This document shows, in pieces, positions 7,847 to 17,289 of a stretch of 64,000 nucleotides of DNA. Origin of the DNA: Streptomyces mirabilis (lineage in GTDB: Bacteria; Actinomycetota; Actinomycetes; Streptomycetales; Streptomycetaceae); the NCBI RefSeq assembly GCF_018310535.1, contig NZ_CP074102.1, forward strand, positions 2,294,001 through 2,358,000, read 5' to 3'. A program made the translations under genes and the position numbers. Position 1 is the first letter of the stretch. Each line of letters opens with the position of its first letter. Under the pieces are notes generated by a model, which was not told the origin of the DNA, ran no database searches, and saw only the letters and a program-made list of their open reading frames with translations.

Positions 7847-8935
7847 CTAGCCCAGCGGGTGCATCCAGCCGTGCTTGTCCACGCTGATGCCGCGCTGGAT
7901 GTCGAGAAGCGCCTCGCGCAGCTTCAGGGTGACCTCGCCGGGCTCGCCGCCGGACTGCTGCCACTCGGTGCCGGTGCGCTTGACCGTGCCGACGGGGGTG
8001 ATGACCGCGGCCGTGCCGCAGGCGAAGACCTCGGTCAGGGTGCCGTTCTCCGCGTCGCGTTGCCACTGGTCGATGGAGACGCGGCCCTCCTCGGAGGTGT
8101 AGCCGAGGTCGCGGGCGACGGTGAGGAGGGAGTCGCGGGTGACGCCCTCCAGGATGGAGCCGGTGAGGGAGGGGGTGATGATCTTGTCCCCGTACACGAA
8201 GTACAGGTTCATGCCGCCGAGCTCCTCGATCCACTTGTGCTCGACCGCGTCGAGGTAGCAGACCTGGTCGCAGCCCTTCGCCGCGGCCTCGGCCTGGGCG
8301 AGGAGGGAGGCCGCGTAGTTGCCGCCGGTCTTGGCGTCGCCCATGCCGCCGGGGACGGCGCGCACATGGTCCTCGGAGAGCCAGATCGACACCGGCTTCA
8401 CGCCGCCCGCGAAGTACGCGCCCGCGGGGGACGCGATGACGAGGAAGAGGTACTCGTTGGCGGGCTTCACACCCAGGCCGACCTCGGTCGCGATCATGAA
8501 CGGACGCAGGTAGAGGGACTCCTCGCCGCCATGGGCGGGGACCCAGGCGCGGTCCTGCTGGACCAGCAGGTCACAGGCCTCGACGAACGTCTCCACGGGC
8601 AGCTCCGGCATGCCGAGCCGGCGGGCGGAGGCCTGGAAGCGCCGGGCGTTCTTGTCCGGGCGGAAGGTGGCGACGGAGCCGTCGGGCTGGCGGTAGGCCT
8701 TGAGGCCCTCGAAGATCTCCTGCGCGTAGTGCAGGGTCATGTTCGCGGGGTCGAGGGAGAGCGGGCCGTACGGAACGAGCTGGCCGTCGTGCCAGCCGCG
8801 GCCCTCGGTCCACTTGATCGTCACCATGTGGTCGGTGAAGTGGCGGCCGAACCCGGGGTTGGCGAGGATCGCCTCGCGCTCCGCCGCGGAGCGGGGCTGC
8901 GAAGAGGGCTTGAGCTCGATCGTGGGCGTCGTCAT
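7847..8935 (-). CDS. ilvE: Branched-chain amino acid aminotransferase
   Basis: A 362-residue class IV PLP aminotransferase that carries out the last step of leucine, isoleucine and valine synthesis, exchanging amino groups with glutamate. The PLP lysine is Lys202 in [12 protein letters not shown], the eukaryotic/actinobacterial BCAT signature. [11 protein letters not shown] and the [10 protein letters not shown] phosphate-binding segment are also present. The open frame extends 67 codons further upstream, but the ATG at 8935 has GAAGGA in the right place and matches the family start ([11 protein letters not shown]). It is transcribed in the same direction as leuB, separated from it by a terminator, so it probably has its own promoter within 8936-9140. 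Confidence 0.95.
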   Translation of the reverse strand: MTTPTIELKPSSQPRSAAEREAILANPGFGRHFTDHMVTIKWTEGRGWHDGQLVPYGPLSLDPANMTLHYAQEIFEGLKAYRQPDGSVATFRPDKNARRFQASARRLGMPELPVETFVEACDLLVQQDRAWVPAHGGEESLYLRPFMIATEVGLGVKPANEYLFLVIASPAGAYFAGGVKPVSIWLSEDHVRAVPGGMGDAKTGGNYAASLLAQAEAAAKGCDQVCYLDAVEHKWIEELGGMNLYFVYGDKIITPSLTGSILEGVTRDSLLTVARDLGYTSEEGRVSIDQWQRDAENGTLTEVFACGTAAVITPVGTVKRTGTEWQQSGGEPGEVTLKLREALLDIQRGISVDKHGWMHPLG

Positions 8936-9142
8936 GTGGTTGTCCTTCACCGGTTGTGTGTGACGGGCCGCGCTCACGCCTGCACTGCCAGTGGCCAGTA
9001 CTAGGACGTCCGAGCATTCCCTCATTCCCGCGGCTCCGCGTTCGATTATCGCGCGCGCGAAGCCATGGACGAAACGGGGTGAAGACGGCCCAGCGGTTAC
9101 CCAGGGGTTGTTGATGGTGGCACCCGGCGAGGGCATAGGAAA

Positions 9143-9173
9143 AGCCGCCGGGTGCGGATGCGACCCGGCGGCT
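9143..9173 (-). terminator. Intrinsic terminator of leuB
   Basis: A perfect 11-base stem AGCCGCCGGGT / ACCCGGCGGCT with a 9-base loop, followed on the minus strand by TTTTCC. It sits 28 bases after the leuB stop and separates leuB from ilvE. Confidence 0.85.
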
Positions 9174-9200
9174 CCTACGAGACGTAAGTAAGGCGGCGGG

Positions 9201-10244
9201 TCAGCCGGCTACTCGTACGGCGAGCGCGTCGCCGATTTCCTCGGTGCTGCGGGCGGGCTTGCCCACGCGCTCGGCGAGGTCGGCCGAGACGGCGTCCTCG
9301 ATGCGGGCGGCCTCGGCCTCGTAGCCGAGGTGGCGCAGCAGGAGGGCGACGGACAGGACGGTGGCGCTCGGGTCGGCCTTGCCCTGGCCCGCGATGTCGG
9401 GCGCCGAGCCGTGCACGGGCTCGAACATCGAGGGGAATTCGCCGGAGGGGTTGATGTTCCCGCTCGCGGCGACGCCGATGCCGCCGGAGACAGCCGCGGC
9501 GAGGTCGGTGATGATGTCGCCGAAGAGGTTGTCGGTGACGATCACGTCGAAGCGCGCGGGGTCCGTGACGAGGTAGATCGTCGCGGCGTCCACGTGGATG
9601 TAGTCCGTGGTGACCTCGGGGAACTCCTCGGCCACCTTGTTGAAGACGTTCGTCCAGAGGTGACCGGCGAAGGTCAGCACGTTGTTCTTGTGGACCAGCG
9701 TCAGCTTCTTGCGCGGGCGGGCCTGGGCGCGGGCGAAGGCGTCACGGACGACACGCTCGACGCCGAAGGCCGTGTTGACGGAGACCTCGGTGGCGACCTC
9801 GTGCTCGGTGCCCTTGCGGATCGTGCCGCCGTTGCCCGTGTACGGGCCCTCGGTGCCCTCGCGGACCACGACGAAGTCGATCTCCGGCTGGCCGGCCAGC
9901 GGGGTGGCGACACCCGGAAGGAGCTTCGACGGACGCAGGTTGACGTGGTGGTCGAAGGCGAAGCGGAGCTTGAGCAGGAAGCCGCGCTCCAGGACTCCGG
10001 ACGGGACCGAGGGGTCACCGATCGCGCCGAGCAGGATCGCGTCGTGCTGCTTGAGGGCGTCGAGGTCGGCCTCGGTGAGGGTCTCACCGGTGGCGTGGTA
10101 GCGCTTGGCCCCGAAGTCGAACTCCTTGGTCTCCAGCTTCACATCCTGCGGAAGGACGGCGGAGAGCACCTTCAGCCCCTGGGCCACGACCTCCTGGCCG
10201 ATGCCGTCACCGGGGATCACTGCGAGATTGATGCTGCGAGACAT
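9201..10244 (-). CDS. leuB: 3-isopropylmalate dehydrogenase
   Basis: A 347-residue NAD-dependent beta-decarboxylating dehydrogenase that converts 3-isopropylmalate to 2-oxoisocaproate in leucine synthesis. The N-terminal [14 protein letters not shown], the substrate-loop region [13 protein letters not shown] and the metal/cofactor segment [31 protein letters not shown] are clear. Start ATG at 10244 (MSRSINLAV) is preferred over a longer frame because the family begins here; the ribosome site is weak (GGAG about ten bases away). A dyad TGTCCG-N5-CGGACA at 10284-10300 lies upstream. Single-gene unit ending at its own terminator. Confidence 0.95.
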   Translation of the reverse strand: MSRSINLAVIPGDGIGQEVVAQGLKVLSAVLPQDVKLETKEFDFGAKRYHATGETLTEADLDALKQHDAILLGAIGDPSVPSGVLERGFLLKLRFAFDHHVNLRPSKLLPGVATPLAGQPEIDFVVVREGTEGPYTGNGGTIRKGTEHEVATEVSVNTAFGVERVVRDAFARAQARPRKKLTLVHKNNVLTFAGHLWTNVFNKVAEEFPEVTTDYIHVDAATIYLVTDPARFDVIVTDNLFGDIITDLAAAVSGGIGVAASGNINPSGEFPSMFEPVHGSAPDIAGQGKADPSATVLSVALLLRHLGYEAEAARIEDAVSADLAERVGKPARSTEEIGDALAVRVAG

Positions 10245-10283
10245 GAAGGCACCGTACTCCGTGTCCCATGGAATGACACGAGG

Positions 10284-10300
10284 TGTCCGCCATCCGGACA
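10284..10300. promoter_or_regulatory. Inverted repeat upstream of leuB
   Basis: TGTCCG-CCATC-CGGACA, a 6-base dyad with a 5-base spacer, 40 bases upstream of the leuB start and about 87 bases before the divergent phosphatase. It could be an operator for either gene. Seen directly; function is inference. Confidence 0.35.
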
Positions 10301-10386
10301 TCCTCGGGGTGTCGCGGAGCGTTTCGTCGACGTGCGTTCACCCGTACGTATGGCGGGCGTTGGGACTTACTGGGAAGTTCACCAGC

Positions 10387-11955
10387 ATGGACCTTCCCGA
10401 CTTCGGCATTCCGCAGCAGCTCGCGAGCCGGATGAGCATGGCGGAGCAGTACGAGTACCTGCGTACGAAGCTCACGCGGCGCCGCGCCCTGGTGTCGGCG
10501 GGTGCGTTCGCGGCCGGCGGGCTGCTGGCCGGCTGCTCGTCCCCGTCGGGGACGGTGACGCGCGGCTCCGCCCCGGGCACGAGCGTCACCGGGCAGGTGC
10601 ACGGTTCCGTCGTCACCCCCTTCGGCCGCCACCTCGCCTTCGGCGCCGACCCGAAGAGCCAGATGCGGGTTTCCTGGCAGGTGCCGCTCGCGGTCCGGAG
10701 GCCGTATCTGCGGGTGGGCACGCATCCCGGACAGCTGAGCCGGAAGGTCGAGGCCGAGGTCCGCGCCCTGCACACGCCGGGGGTCACGGGCGTACGGCTG
10801 GCACTGGACCAGTACTACGTGCACGCGGCCCTGGACGGTCTGAAACCCGGCACGACGTACTACTACGGCGTCGGCCACGACGGCTTCGACCCGGCCTCAC
10901 CGGCGCGCAGGTCGACCGTCGGCTCCTTCCGCACGGCGCCCGCGAACCCGGAGAAGTTCGTGTTCACCGCCTTCGGCGACCAGGGCGTCAGCTCGGCCGC
11001 GCTCGCCAACGACAAGGTGCTGCTGCGCCAGAAGCCCGCCTTCCACCTTCACGCGGGTGACATCTGCTACGCGGACGGGACCGGGCGCGGCAAGAAGTCG
11101 GACGGGTTCGACCCCGGGTACTGGGACCTGTTCCTCAAGCAGACCGAGCCGGTGGCGAAGTCGGTGCCGTGGATGGTGACGACCGGCAACCACGACATGG
11201 AGGCCTGGTACTCGCCGGACGGCTACGGCGGCCAGGCGGCCCGTTTCTCCCTCCCGGACAGCGGCTTCGACCCCCGGACGGCACCGGGTGTCTACTCCCT
11301 CACGTACGGCAACGTCGGCATCGTGGCACTGGACGCGAACGACGTGTCGTACGAGATTCCCGCCAACCAGGGCTACACGGGCGGGAAGCAGACGAAGTGG
11401 CTGGACAGGAAGCTGGGCGAGCTGCGCTCCTCGGCGGCGGTGGACTTCATCGTGGTCTTCTTCCACCACTGCGCCTATTCGACGTCCGCGCACGCCTCCG
11501 ACGGCGGGGTGCGCGCGGCGTGGCTGCCGCTGTTCAGCAAGCACCAGGTGGACCTGGTGATCAACGGGCACAACCACGTGTACGAGCGGACGGACGCCGT
11601 CAAGAAGGGCGGGGTGGGCCGTTCGGTGCCGGTGGGCGGCTCGACGGATCCGACGCGGGACGGGATCGTCTACGTCACCGCGGGCGGCGGCGGCAAGGAT
11701 CTGTACGGCTTCCCGTCGGGCGTGAAGGACAGCTACGAGGGGCACGTCGGCCGCCACGAGTCCGTGAGCAGCTTCCACTGGACCAAGTCGCAGGACCAGC
11801 AGCGGGAGACGGTGGAGTGGTCCCGGGTGCGGTACGCCGGCTTCTCCTTCCTCTCGGTGGAGGCGGAGGCGGGCACGGCGCCCCGGCTCAAGGTGTCGGC
11901 GCTCGCGGAGAGCGGCAGGCGCATCGACCACTTCGAGGTGCGGCGCGGTCGCTGA
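10387..11955 (+). CDS. Tat-exported lipoprotein metallophosphatase (purple acid phosphatase-like)
   Basis: A 522-residue exported phosphoesterase. The N terminus has a twin-arginine signal (TRRRALVSAGAFAAGGLL, residues 30-47) ending in an LAGC lipobox with Cys50, so it should be folded before export and lipid-anchored outside. A fibronectin-like N-terminal domain (about residues 70-180) precedes the metallophosphatase core. The metal-binding motifs are in order: FGDQG, HAGDICYADG, TTGNHDMEAW, FFHHCAYS and INGHNHVYERTD. These match purple acid phosphatase/phosphodiesterase proteins acting on phosphate esters for scavenging. ATG at 10387 starts MDLPDFG. No PHO box was identified upstream by eye. 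Confidence 0.85.
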   Translation: MDLPDFGIPQQLASRMSMAEQYEYLRTKLTRRRALVSAGAFAAGGLLAGCSSPSGTVTRGSAPGTSVTGQVHGSVVTPFGRHLAFGADPKSQMRVSWQVPLAVRRPYLRVGTHPGQLSRKVEAEVRALHTPGVTGVRLALDQYYVHAALDGLKPGTTYYYGVGHDGFDPASPARRSTVGSFRTAPANPEKFVFTAFGDQGVSSAALANDKVLLRQKPAFHLHAGDICYADGTGRGKKSDGFDPGYWDLFLKQTEPVAKSVPWMVTTGNHDMEAWYSPDGYGGQAARFSLPDSGFDPRTAPGVYSLTYGNVGIVALDANDVSYEIPANQGYTGGKQTKWLDRKLGELRSSAAVDFIVVFFHHCAYSTSAHASDGGVRAAWLPLFSKHQVDLVINGHNHVYERTDAVKKGGVGRSVPVGGSTDPTRDGIVYVTAGGGGKDLYGFPSGVKDSYEGHVGRHESVSSFHWTKSQDQQRETVEWSRVRYAGFSFLSVEAEAGTAPRLKVSALAESGRRIDHFEVRRGR

Positions 11956-11977
11956 GCACGCGGCGGCTCGGCACTCC

Positions 11978-12015
11978 GGGGTGCGGCGCGGGGCGTGGAC
12001 CCCGCGCCGCACCCC
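11978..12015. terminator. Bidirectional terminator between phosphatase and small ORF
   Basis: A perfect 16-base stem (11978-11993 with 12000-12015, GC-only apart from one A-T pair) and a six-base loop, placed between two convergent genes. Confidence 0.85.
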
Positions 12016-12055
12016 GTGCGGGTGCGGCTCCCGGTATGGGGGTGGTGCGGGCGGG

Positions 12056-12184
12056 TCAGTGACCCGTCTCGCCGCCGTTGTCCCTGCGGTCGAGGGCGCG
12101 CTGGAGGGCGGCGGCCGCGTTCTTGCGGTCGGACTCGCTCGTGCGGGACACGTGGCGGACTCGGCGGACGGTCGTCTCGGCCAT
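12056..12184 (-). CDS. Small conserved basic protein (42 residues), function unknown
   Basis: A 42-residue ORF beginning MAETTVRRVRHVSRTSES, with an AAGGAG ribosome site ten bases upstream of the ATG at 12184. It is highly charged and predicted helical (DRKNAAAALQRALDRRDNG). The frame stays open upstream but the ribosome site decides this start. I recall similar small proteins in other Streptomyces but assign no function. It lies convergent to the phosphatase gene and is separated from it by a strong terminator. Confidence 0.6.
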   Translation of the reverse strand: MAETTVRRVRHVSRTSESDRKNAAAALQRALDRRDNGGETGH

Positions 12185-12389
12185 GATGAATCGACTCCTT
12201 GCTTCCGGAAGCGGCCCGGAAAGGACCACCGGAAGTGCGATGAGGGAGGGATACGAGACGCCGGGGGCGGGGAGCGGTGCCGCAGGGGTTGCCTGCCAGG
12301 GGCTCCGGCTCACGACCGCCATTCGCTTGGTCTAGCGAGACGTTCGGCTCCTACAAAACTAAGCGAGGAAGGAGCATCTGTCTCCACAG

Positions 12390-13832
12390 TTAGTCGGACT
12401 TCCTACTATCTGAGACGGTGGATTGGGTCACACGGCCCTGAGCTGGGACAACAGTTCGCGCGGCATCGCCCGCCGCAGGGTGCAGCCGCAGGGCGCCCGC
12501 CGTCGGAACGAGACACAGCACGCCGAGCACCACGAACGCGACGGCGTACGCCGAGCGCGTCCCGTCCATCAGCGCCGCGCCCCCGCGCAGCGCGACGGCG
12601 GTGACGGCCACGCCCAGCCCCGCGGCCAGTTGGTGGGAGGTCGCGAAGAGGGCGTTGGCGTCGCGCAGCCGCTCCGGCGGGGTCTCGCTGAAGGCGATGG
12701 TCGCGTAGCCGCTGAGGCCGACCGAACGGGCGACACCGGAGAGCACCGCGACGACCGCGATCACCGCGACCGGCGTGCCCCGCGTGAACAGCGCGCAGGC
12801 CGTGGTGGTGACCGCGAGCCCGAGCGTGGAGACGATCAGCAGCGGACGGAAGCCGAAGCGGTTGATCAGATACGTCGTCGCGGGCTTGACCCCTATGTTC
12901 CCGACGAAGACGAACAGCACCACCGCGCCCGACTTCACCGCGCTCCAGCCGAACACCTCCTGGAAGAGCAGCGGGAGGAGGAAGGGGAGGGCGGCGACGA
13001 CCGCCATGTAGAGCGAGCCGTCGAGCGCCGACGCGCGGAAGGACTGGACGTCCAGGGTGCGCAGGTTGACCAGCGGGTGCGGGGTGCGCAGCAGATGCCG
13101 TACGGCCGCGGTGAGCGCCACGGCGGCGATCGCGCCGACCGCCACCGTCTGCGCGGCGGATCCTCCGGTCTGGTCGGAGAGCAGGTGCGCGGCCCAGGTC
13201 AGGGCGGCGAGACCGGTGCAGGTGAGCAGGGTGCCGACGAGGTCCAGCGGGGGTGTCTCGTCCCGCGGGGCCGGCGCGATGAGGCGGTGCGCGACGAGCA
13301 GGGCGACCACGCCGAGGGGCACGTTCGGCAGGAAGATCCAGTGCCAGGAGGCGTACGTGGTGATCAGGCCCCCGAGCAGGGGCGCGAGCACCGGGGCGAC
13401 GAGGCCGGGCCACACGATGTACGCGACCATGCGCGGCAGATCCCGCTTGGCGGTACCGGTCAGAACGACCAGCCGGCCGACCGGCACCATCATGGCGCCG
13501 CCGACGCCCTGCAGCACACGGGTGCCGACGAGCACGCCGAGGTTCGGGGCGAGCGCGCAGGCCAGGGAGGCGAGGGTGAAGACCGTGATCGCGGCGAGGA
13601 AGACCCGGCGTGGGCCGAAGCGGGCGGTGAGCCAGCCGGAGAGGGGGATGAGGACGGCGAGGGTGACGAGGTAGGCGGTGATGACCAGGCCCACGGAAGT
13701 GGGGGCGGTGTGCAGGTCCCGGGCTATCTGCGGGGCCGCGGTCGACACGATCGTGCCGTCCAGCATCTCCATGAAGAAGCAGCCCGCGACGAGGAGCGCG
13801 GTCGCGGTGCCGCGCCGGTGAGAATCCGTCAT
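12390..13832 (-). CDS. MFS drug exporter (DHA2, EmrB/QacA-like)
   Basis: A 480-residue major facilitator with about fourteen predicted transmembrane helices. Signatures include FMEMLDGTIVSTAAPQIARDL (helix 1, motif D1-like), WLTARFGPRRVFL (motif A) and GRLVVLTGTAKRD. Such proteins export toxic compounds in exchange for protons. ATG at 13832 has no good ribosome site. The last residues (STVSDSRKSD) fall in DNA of lower GC than the rest. The gene is divergent from a LysR regulator 66 bases away, which probably controls it. Substrate unknown. Confidence 0.85.
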   Translation of the reverse strand: MTDSHRRGTATALLVAGCFFMEMLDGTIVSTAAPQIARDLHTAPTSVGLVITAYLVTLAVLIPLSGWLTARFGPRRVFLAAITVFTLASLACALAPNLGVLVGTRVLQGVGGAMMVPVGRLVVLTGTAKRDLPRMVAYIVWPGLVAPVLAPLLGGLITTYASWHWIFLPNVPLGVVALLVAHRLIAPAPRDETPPLDLVGTLLTCTGLAALTWAAHLLSDQTGGSAAQTVAVGAIAAVALTAAVRHLLRTPHPLVNLRTLDVQSFRASALDGSLYMAVVAALPFLLPLLFQEVFGWSAVKSGAVVLFVFVGNIGVKPATTYLINRFGFRPLLIVSTLGLAVTTTACALFTRGTPVAVIAVVAVLSGVARSVGLSGYATIAFSETPPERLRDANALFATSHQLAAGLGVAVTAVALRGGAALMDGTRSAYAVAFVVLGVLCLVPTAGALRLHPAAGDAARTVVPAQGRVTQSTVSDSRKSD

Positions 13833-13851
13833 GGGTCCAGACTCGGGGCGC

Positions 13852-13864
13852 CCATTGCTGCACA
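13852..13864. promoter_or_regulatory. Possible LysR-type box
   Basis: TTG-CTGCACA-CAA, a T-N11-A dyad of the type bound by LysR regulators, lies between the divergent MFS and LysR genes. Short motif, so low confidence. Confidence 0.3.
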
Positions 13865-13898
13865 CAAGGTCCGATTGCTTCACGTAGCCTTGCGTCTC

Positions 13899-14855
13899 AT
13901 GCAGCATTCAGCACATGCGTCGTCCGGCTCCGGGCTGACCGCCCCCCTCCCCGACATGAACCTCCTGCCCGCCCTCGACGCCCTGCTGCGCGCGGGCAGC
14001 GTGGCGGGCGCGGCGGCCGAACTGAACGTCTCCCCCTCGGCGATGAGCCGCACCCTGGGCCGGCTGCGCCGGGTGGTCGGCGACCCGCTCCTCGTCCCGT
14101 CGGGGCGGGGTCTGACCCTGACGCCCCGCGCGCGGGAGATGCAGCCTCGGGTGCAGACGGCGCTGGCGGGCGCGGTGGCGGCGCTGCGACCGCCGACCGA
14201 CATCGAACTCTCCTCTCTTCGGCGGGAGTTCAGAATCCGCACCAACGACGGGGTCGTCCTGTCCCTCGGCGCCCCACTGCTGGAACTGGCGGCCCGGGAG
14301 GCGCCCGGCGTACGGCTGCGGCTGCTGCCCGAGGGCGAGGAGGACCCAGCGGATCTGCGCACCCATGTCGACCTGGACGTGGGCGAGTTGCCGGACCCGC
14401 TGCCGCACGACGTGCGCGCCTCGACGCTGCACGAACACCGGATGGTGGCGGTGGCGCGGGCCGGCGCGGAGTTCGCGCACGAGCCGCTGACGCCTGAGCG
14501 GTTCGCCGCGCTGCCGCACATCACGGTGACACGGCGCGGCCGGGCACACAGCGTGGTGGACGAACGCCTCGCCGGGCTCGGCCTGCACCGCGACGTCCTG
14601 GCCACCGCCCCCACCTTCGGCGCGGCCTGCTTCTTCGTCCTGCGCACCGACGCCCTGGCGCTCGTCCCGGCGGAGGTCGCGAGGGAGGCGGAGCACTGGA
14701 TGCCGCTGGCGGTGCTGGAGATCCCGCTGGACCTGCCGAGGTTCTCGACGGGCCAGGCATGGCACGTACGGCTGGACACGGATCCGGCACACCGGTGGCT
14801 GCGGGGGGCGCTGGCGCGGGTGGCGGAGGAGGTGAGGTGCGCCGATGAAGATTGA
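13899..14855 (+). CDS. LysR-family transcriptional regulator
   Basis: A 318-residue regulator. The winged HTH is at about residues 20-78 (LLPALDALLRAGSVAGAAAELNVSPSAMSRTLGRLRRVVGDPLLV). The effector-binding domain follows. ATG at 13899 is used; an internal ATG at 13956 (MNLLPAL) is an alternative start that keeps the whole HTH. It is divergent from the MFS exporter, the classical arrangement in which a LysR protein regulates the exporter and itself. Ligand unknown. Confidence 0.85.
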   Translation: MQHSAHASSGSGLTAPLPDMNLLPALDALLRAGSVAGAAAELNVSPSAMSRTLGRLRRVVGDPLLVPSGRGLTLTPRAREMQPRVQTALAGAVAALRPPTDIELSSLRREFRIRTNDGVVLSLGAPLLELAAREAPGVRLRLLPEGEEDPADLRTHVDLDVGELPDPLPHDVRASTLHEHRMVAVARAGAEFAHEPLTPERFAALPHITVTRRGRAHSVVDERLAGLGLHRDVLATAPTFGAACFFVLRTDALALVPAEVAREAEHWMPLAVLEIPLDLPRFSTGQAWHVRLDTDPAHRWLRGALARVAEEVRCADED

Positions 14856-14881
14856 TCCTATCTCTGATGCGGTCGGACGCC

Positions 14882-14910
14882 TTGACAGGCCTATTGCGCA
14901 CCTTCACTCT
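14882..14910 (+). promoter_or_regulatory. Candidate promoter for the GH97 gene
   Basis: TTGACA at 14882-14887, a 17-base spacer, then CACTCT at 14905-14910. Perfect -35 but imperfect -10. Places a start about 45 bases before the GH97 ATG. Confidence 0.4.
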
Positions 14911-14960
14911 CACAATCATCGGATGACTACAGGAGACGACTGCGAGAAGGAGGGTTCCTG

Positions 14961-16895
14961 ATGTCGGTCCAGTTACGGGCCCGCACCATCGTGTTGACGC
15001 TCTGTTCCGCCCTGCTCGCCACGGCGGTGGCGGCGCTCCCCGCCCGCGCCGAGGGGACGGCGCGGGCCGCTTGGGAGGTGAAGGGGCCGCACGGCTCCCC
15101 GACGGCGGTCGTCGCGCTCGACCGGACCGACGGACATCCCACGCTCGCCGTGAGACGCGAGGGCAGAACGGTCCTGGATCCCTCCCCCCTCGGCCTGGTC
15201 ACCGAACAGACCGACTTCTCCCGGGGGTTGACCCTCACCGGACACTCCGAGCGCACGATCACCGAGCACTACACGAGCCCGACCGGCAAGTCCCGCGACC
15301 GCGTCACCCGCATGACCGAGGCCCGCTTCCGCTTCCGCACCGCCGACGGCGCCCGGCTCGACCTGGTGACACGGGTCGCCCGCGACGGCGTCGCCTACCG
15401 CTACGTCCTGCCGCGCAACCACGGCAACGTACTGCGCGAGGCCTCCGCCTTCACCCTCCCCACCGGCGCGAACGCCCTCCTCGGCGGCTACCGCGCCGAC
15501 AACGAGCTCCGCTTCATCCGCTACGACTCCGCGGGGTCGGCGCCGGCGGGCGCGTACATGATGCAGGGCCTGTTCAGGACGGACGGGGGCAACGGCGCCG
15601 CCGCTGACGGCGACTACGCCCTGATCGCCGAATCGGACGTCAACGGCACCTACGCGGGAGCCCACCTGACGCACGCCGCGGACTCGTCGACGTACGGGCT
15701 GAGCCTCTGGAACGACGAGCCGATCCTGACGACCGGCCCGCTCACCACCCCCTGGCGCGCGATCGTCACCGGCGATCTCGCGACCGTCACCGAGTCGACG
15801 TTCATCGACGACCTCGCCCCGGCGTCCCGGGTCCGCGACACCTCGTGGATCAAGCCGGGCCCGGCATTGTGGACCTGGCTGGCGGGCGGCAAGGAGGCCG
15901 GGCAGAGCCTGGCCGCGCAGGAGAAGTACGTGGACTACGCGGCCGAGCGCGGCTGGCCGTACGAAGTGGTGGACGCGGGCTGGTACTACAAGACCGGCGA
16001 CTGGGAGGTGATCGATCCCCAGTGGCAGACGGACAGCTGGATGCCGGAGCTGGTGCGCTACGCGGCGGCCAAGGGCGTGGGCATCCACGTCTGGCTGCAC
16101 TACAGCCTGCTGACCGATCCCGTCGAGCGCGAGAAGTGGTTTTCCACGCTGGCGCGTTGGGGCGTCAAGGGCGTGAAGATCGACTTCATGGACTCGGAGT
16201 CCCAGGAGCGGATGCGCTGGTACGACGACGTGCTGGAGTCCACGGCCCGCCACCACCTCATGGTGAACTTCCACGGCTCGACGATCCCCAAGGGCATCCA
16301 GCGCACCTGGCCGCAGGTCATGACGATGGAGGGGGTCGGCGGCGAGGAGAAGCGCAACAACACGGCGGAGCAGCTGGCCTCGCTCCCCTTCACCCGCAAT
16401 GCCATCGGCTCCATGGACTTCACCCCGGGCGCCTTCCACCGCCCGTACCGCCCGAACGTCGCCTCGGACGCGGGTGAGCTGGGCCTGAGCGTCCTGTACG
16501 AGTCCGGGATCCAGAACCTCTCCGGCACCCCGGAGTCGTACGACGCGCGGCCCGAGGCCCGCCGCTATCTGGAGCAGCTTCCCGCGCGCTGGGAGGAGAC
16601 CCGGCTGCTGACCGGCGATCCGGGCCGCTCGGCGGCCTTGGCCCGGCGCGCCGCCGACGGCCGGTGGTTCATCGGCGGCACGTTCACGGGCGCGGCCCGC
16701 ACGGTCGACGTTCCGATGCGGCTGGGCGCGGGCCGCTGGCTGGTGGAGACCCTGACGGACGGACCGTCGGGGCTGGTGCGCGAGACGCACGTCGTCCGGG
16801 ACGGCGGCACGCTGGCCGTACCGGTCGTGGCGGACGGCGGCTTCGCGGCGCTCGCCTGTCGCGCACGCGAAGGCCGTACGACCTGCGAGAACTGA
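14961..16895 (+). CDS. Secreted glycoside hydrolase family 97 enzyme
   Basis: A 644-residue exported glycosidase. Residues 1-30 form a Sec signal peptide ending ALPARA. A GH97 N-terminal beta domain (about 40-290), a TIM-barrel catalytic domain (about 300-560) and a C-terminal beta domain follow. In the barrel GVGIHVWLHYS and GVKGVKIDFMDSE are visible. Asp408 in KIDFMD matches the nucleophile position of the retaining alpha-galactosidase branch of GH97, not the inverting glucosidase SusB type, so alpha-galactosidase is the likelier activity (inference). An AAGGAGGG ribosome site precedes the ATG at 14961. It stands alone between a LysR gene and a terminator. Confidence 0.85.
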   Translation: MSVQLRARTIVLTLCSALLATAVAALPARAEGTARAAWEVKGPHGSPTAVVALDRTDGHPTLAVRREGRTVLDPSPLGLVTEQTDFSRGLTLTGHSERTITEHYTSPTGKSRDRVTRMTEARFRFRTADGARLDLVTRVARDGVAYRYVLPRNHGNVLREASAFTLPTGANALLGGYRADNELRFIRYDSAGSAPAGAYMMQGLFRTDGGNGAAADGDYALIAESDVNGTYAGAHLTHAADSSTYGLSLWNDEPILTTGPLTTPWRAIVTGDLATVTESTFIDDLAPASRVRDTSWIKPGPALWTWLAGGKEAGQSLAAQEKYVDYAAERGWPYEVVDAGWYYKTGDWEVIDPQWQTDSWMPELVRYAAAKGVGIHVWLHYSLLTDPVEREKWFSTLARWGVKGVKIDFMDSESQERMRWYDDVLESTARHHLMVNFHGSTIPKGIQRTWPQVMTMEGVGGEEKRNNTAEQLASLPFTRNAIGSMDFTPGAFHRPYRPNVASDAGELGLSVLYESGIQNLSGTPESYDARPEARRYLEQLPARWEETRLLTGDPGRSAALARRAADGRWFIGGTFTGAARTVDVPMRLGAGRWLVETLTDGPSGLVRETHVVRDGGTLAVPVVADGGFAALACRAREGRTTCEN

Positions 16896-16915
16896 CCCAT
16901 CGAAGCGTCACACCC

Positions 16916-16945
16916 CTCCCCTGACCCCGAGCGGGGTCAGGGGAG
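16916..16945 (+). terminator. Terminator of the GH97 gene
   Basis: A 13-base perfect stem (CTCCCCTGACCCC / GGGGTCAGGGGAG) with a four-base GAGC loop, 21 bases after the stop codon. Confidence 0.85.
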
Positions 16946-17051
16946 CCGCTCACGCACGACGACCGCCGACGGCTCAGAAGCGGATCGCCCACACGACTGA
17001 TCCTCCGCGCGGCATGCGACATCGGGCTCCGGCAGGGGGAACGGTGACGTC

Positions 17052-17258
17052 ATGAGCGACACGACCAAAGCACTGCTCGAGGGCGGCCCGGACGATCTGC
17101 CCGAGCGGATCGTCCCGGTCCCGCCCCCTGGAACGGACGTGAAGATCGAGTTGCGCGGTGGATACGAACACTTCAGGGCGACCCCGCGGCACACGGACAC
17201 GCCGGAGGGCAGACTGCCCGTGTACGAGTGGTGGGAGCGGACGGAGTTCGCCGGGTGA
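17052..17258 (+). CDS. Small protein, DUF5988-like, function unknown
   Basis: A 68-residue protein starting MSDTTKALLEGGPDDLPERIV. It has a proline-rich turn (VPVPPPGTDVKIEL) and a WWERTEFAG tail. The pattern resembles DUF5988-type proteins as I remember them; a profile search would be needed to confirm. The ribosome site upstream (AGGGGGA about ten bases before) is only moderate. It lies between the GH97 terminator and a convergent hydrolase with no evident operon. Confidence 0.6.
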   Translation: MSDTTKALLEGGPDDLPERIVPVPPPGTDVKIELRGGYEHFRATPRHTDTPEGRLPVYEWWERTEFAG

Positions 17259-17289
17259 CGCCATATCCGCCGCGGCGAGGGACGGCGGA

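Noticed and set aside
7847..9136. Longer ilvE starting at 9136
   Set aside because: The extra 67 residues have no homology, and the ATG at 8935 has a good ribosome site.
12185..12389. Possible tRNA or small RNA in the lower-GC gap
   Set aside because: No cloverleaf or conserved tRNA loop sequences could be drawn; nothing supportable beyond promoter-like sequence.
12423..14855. 810-codon frame as a giant regulator
   Set aside because: Everything before 13899 is antisense to the MFS gene; the LysR protein starts at 13899.
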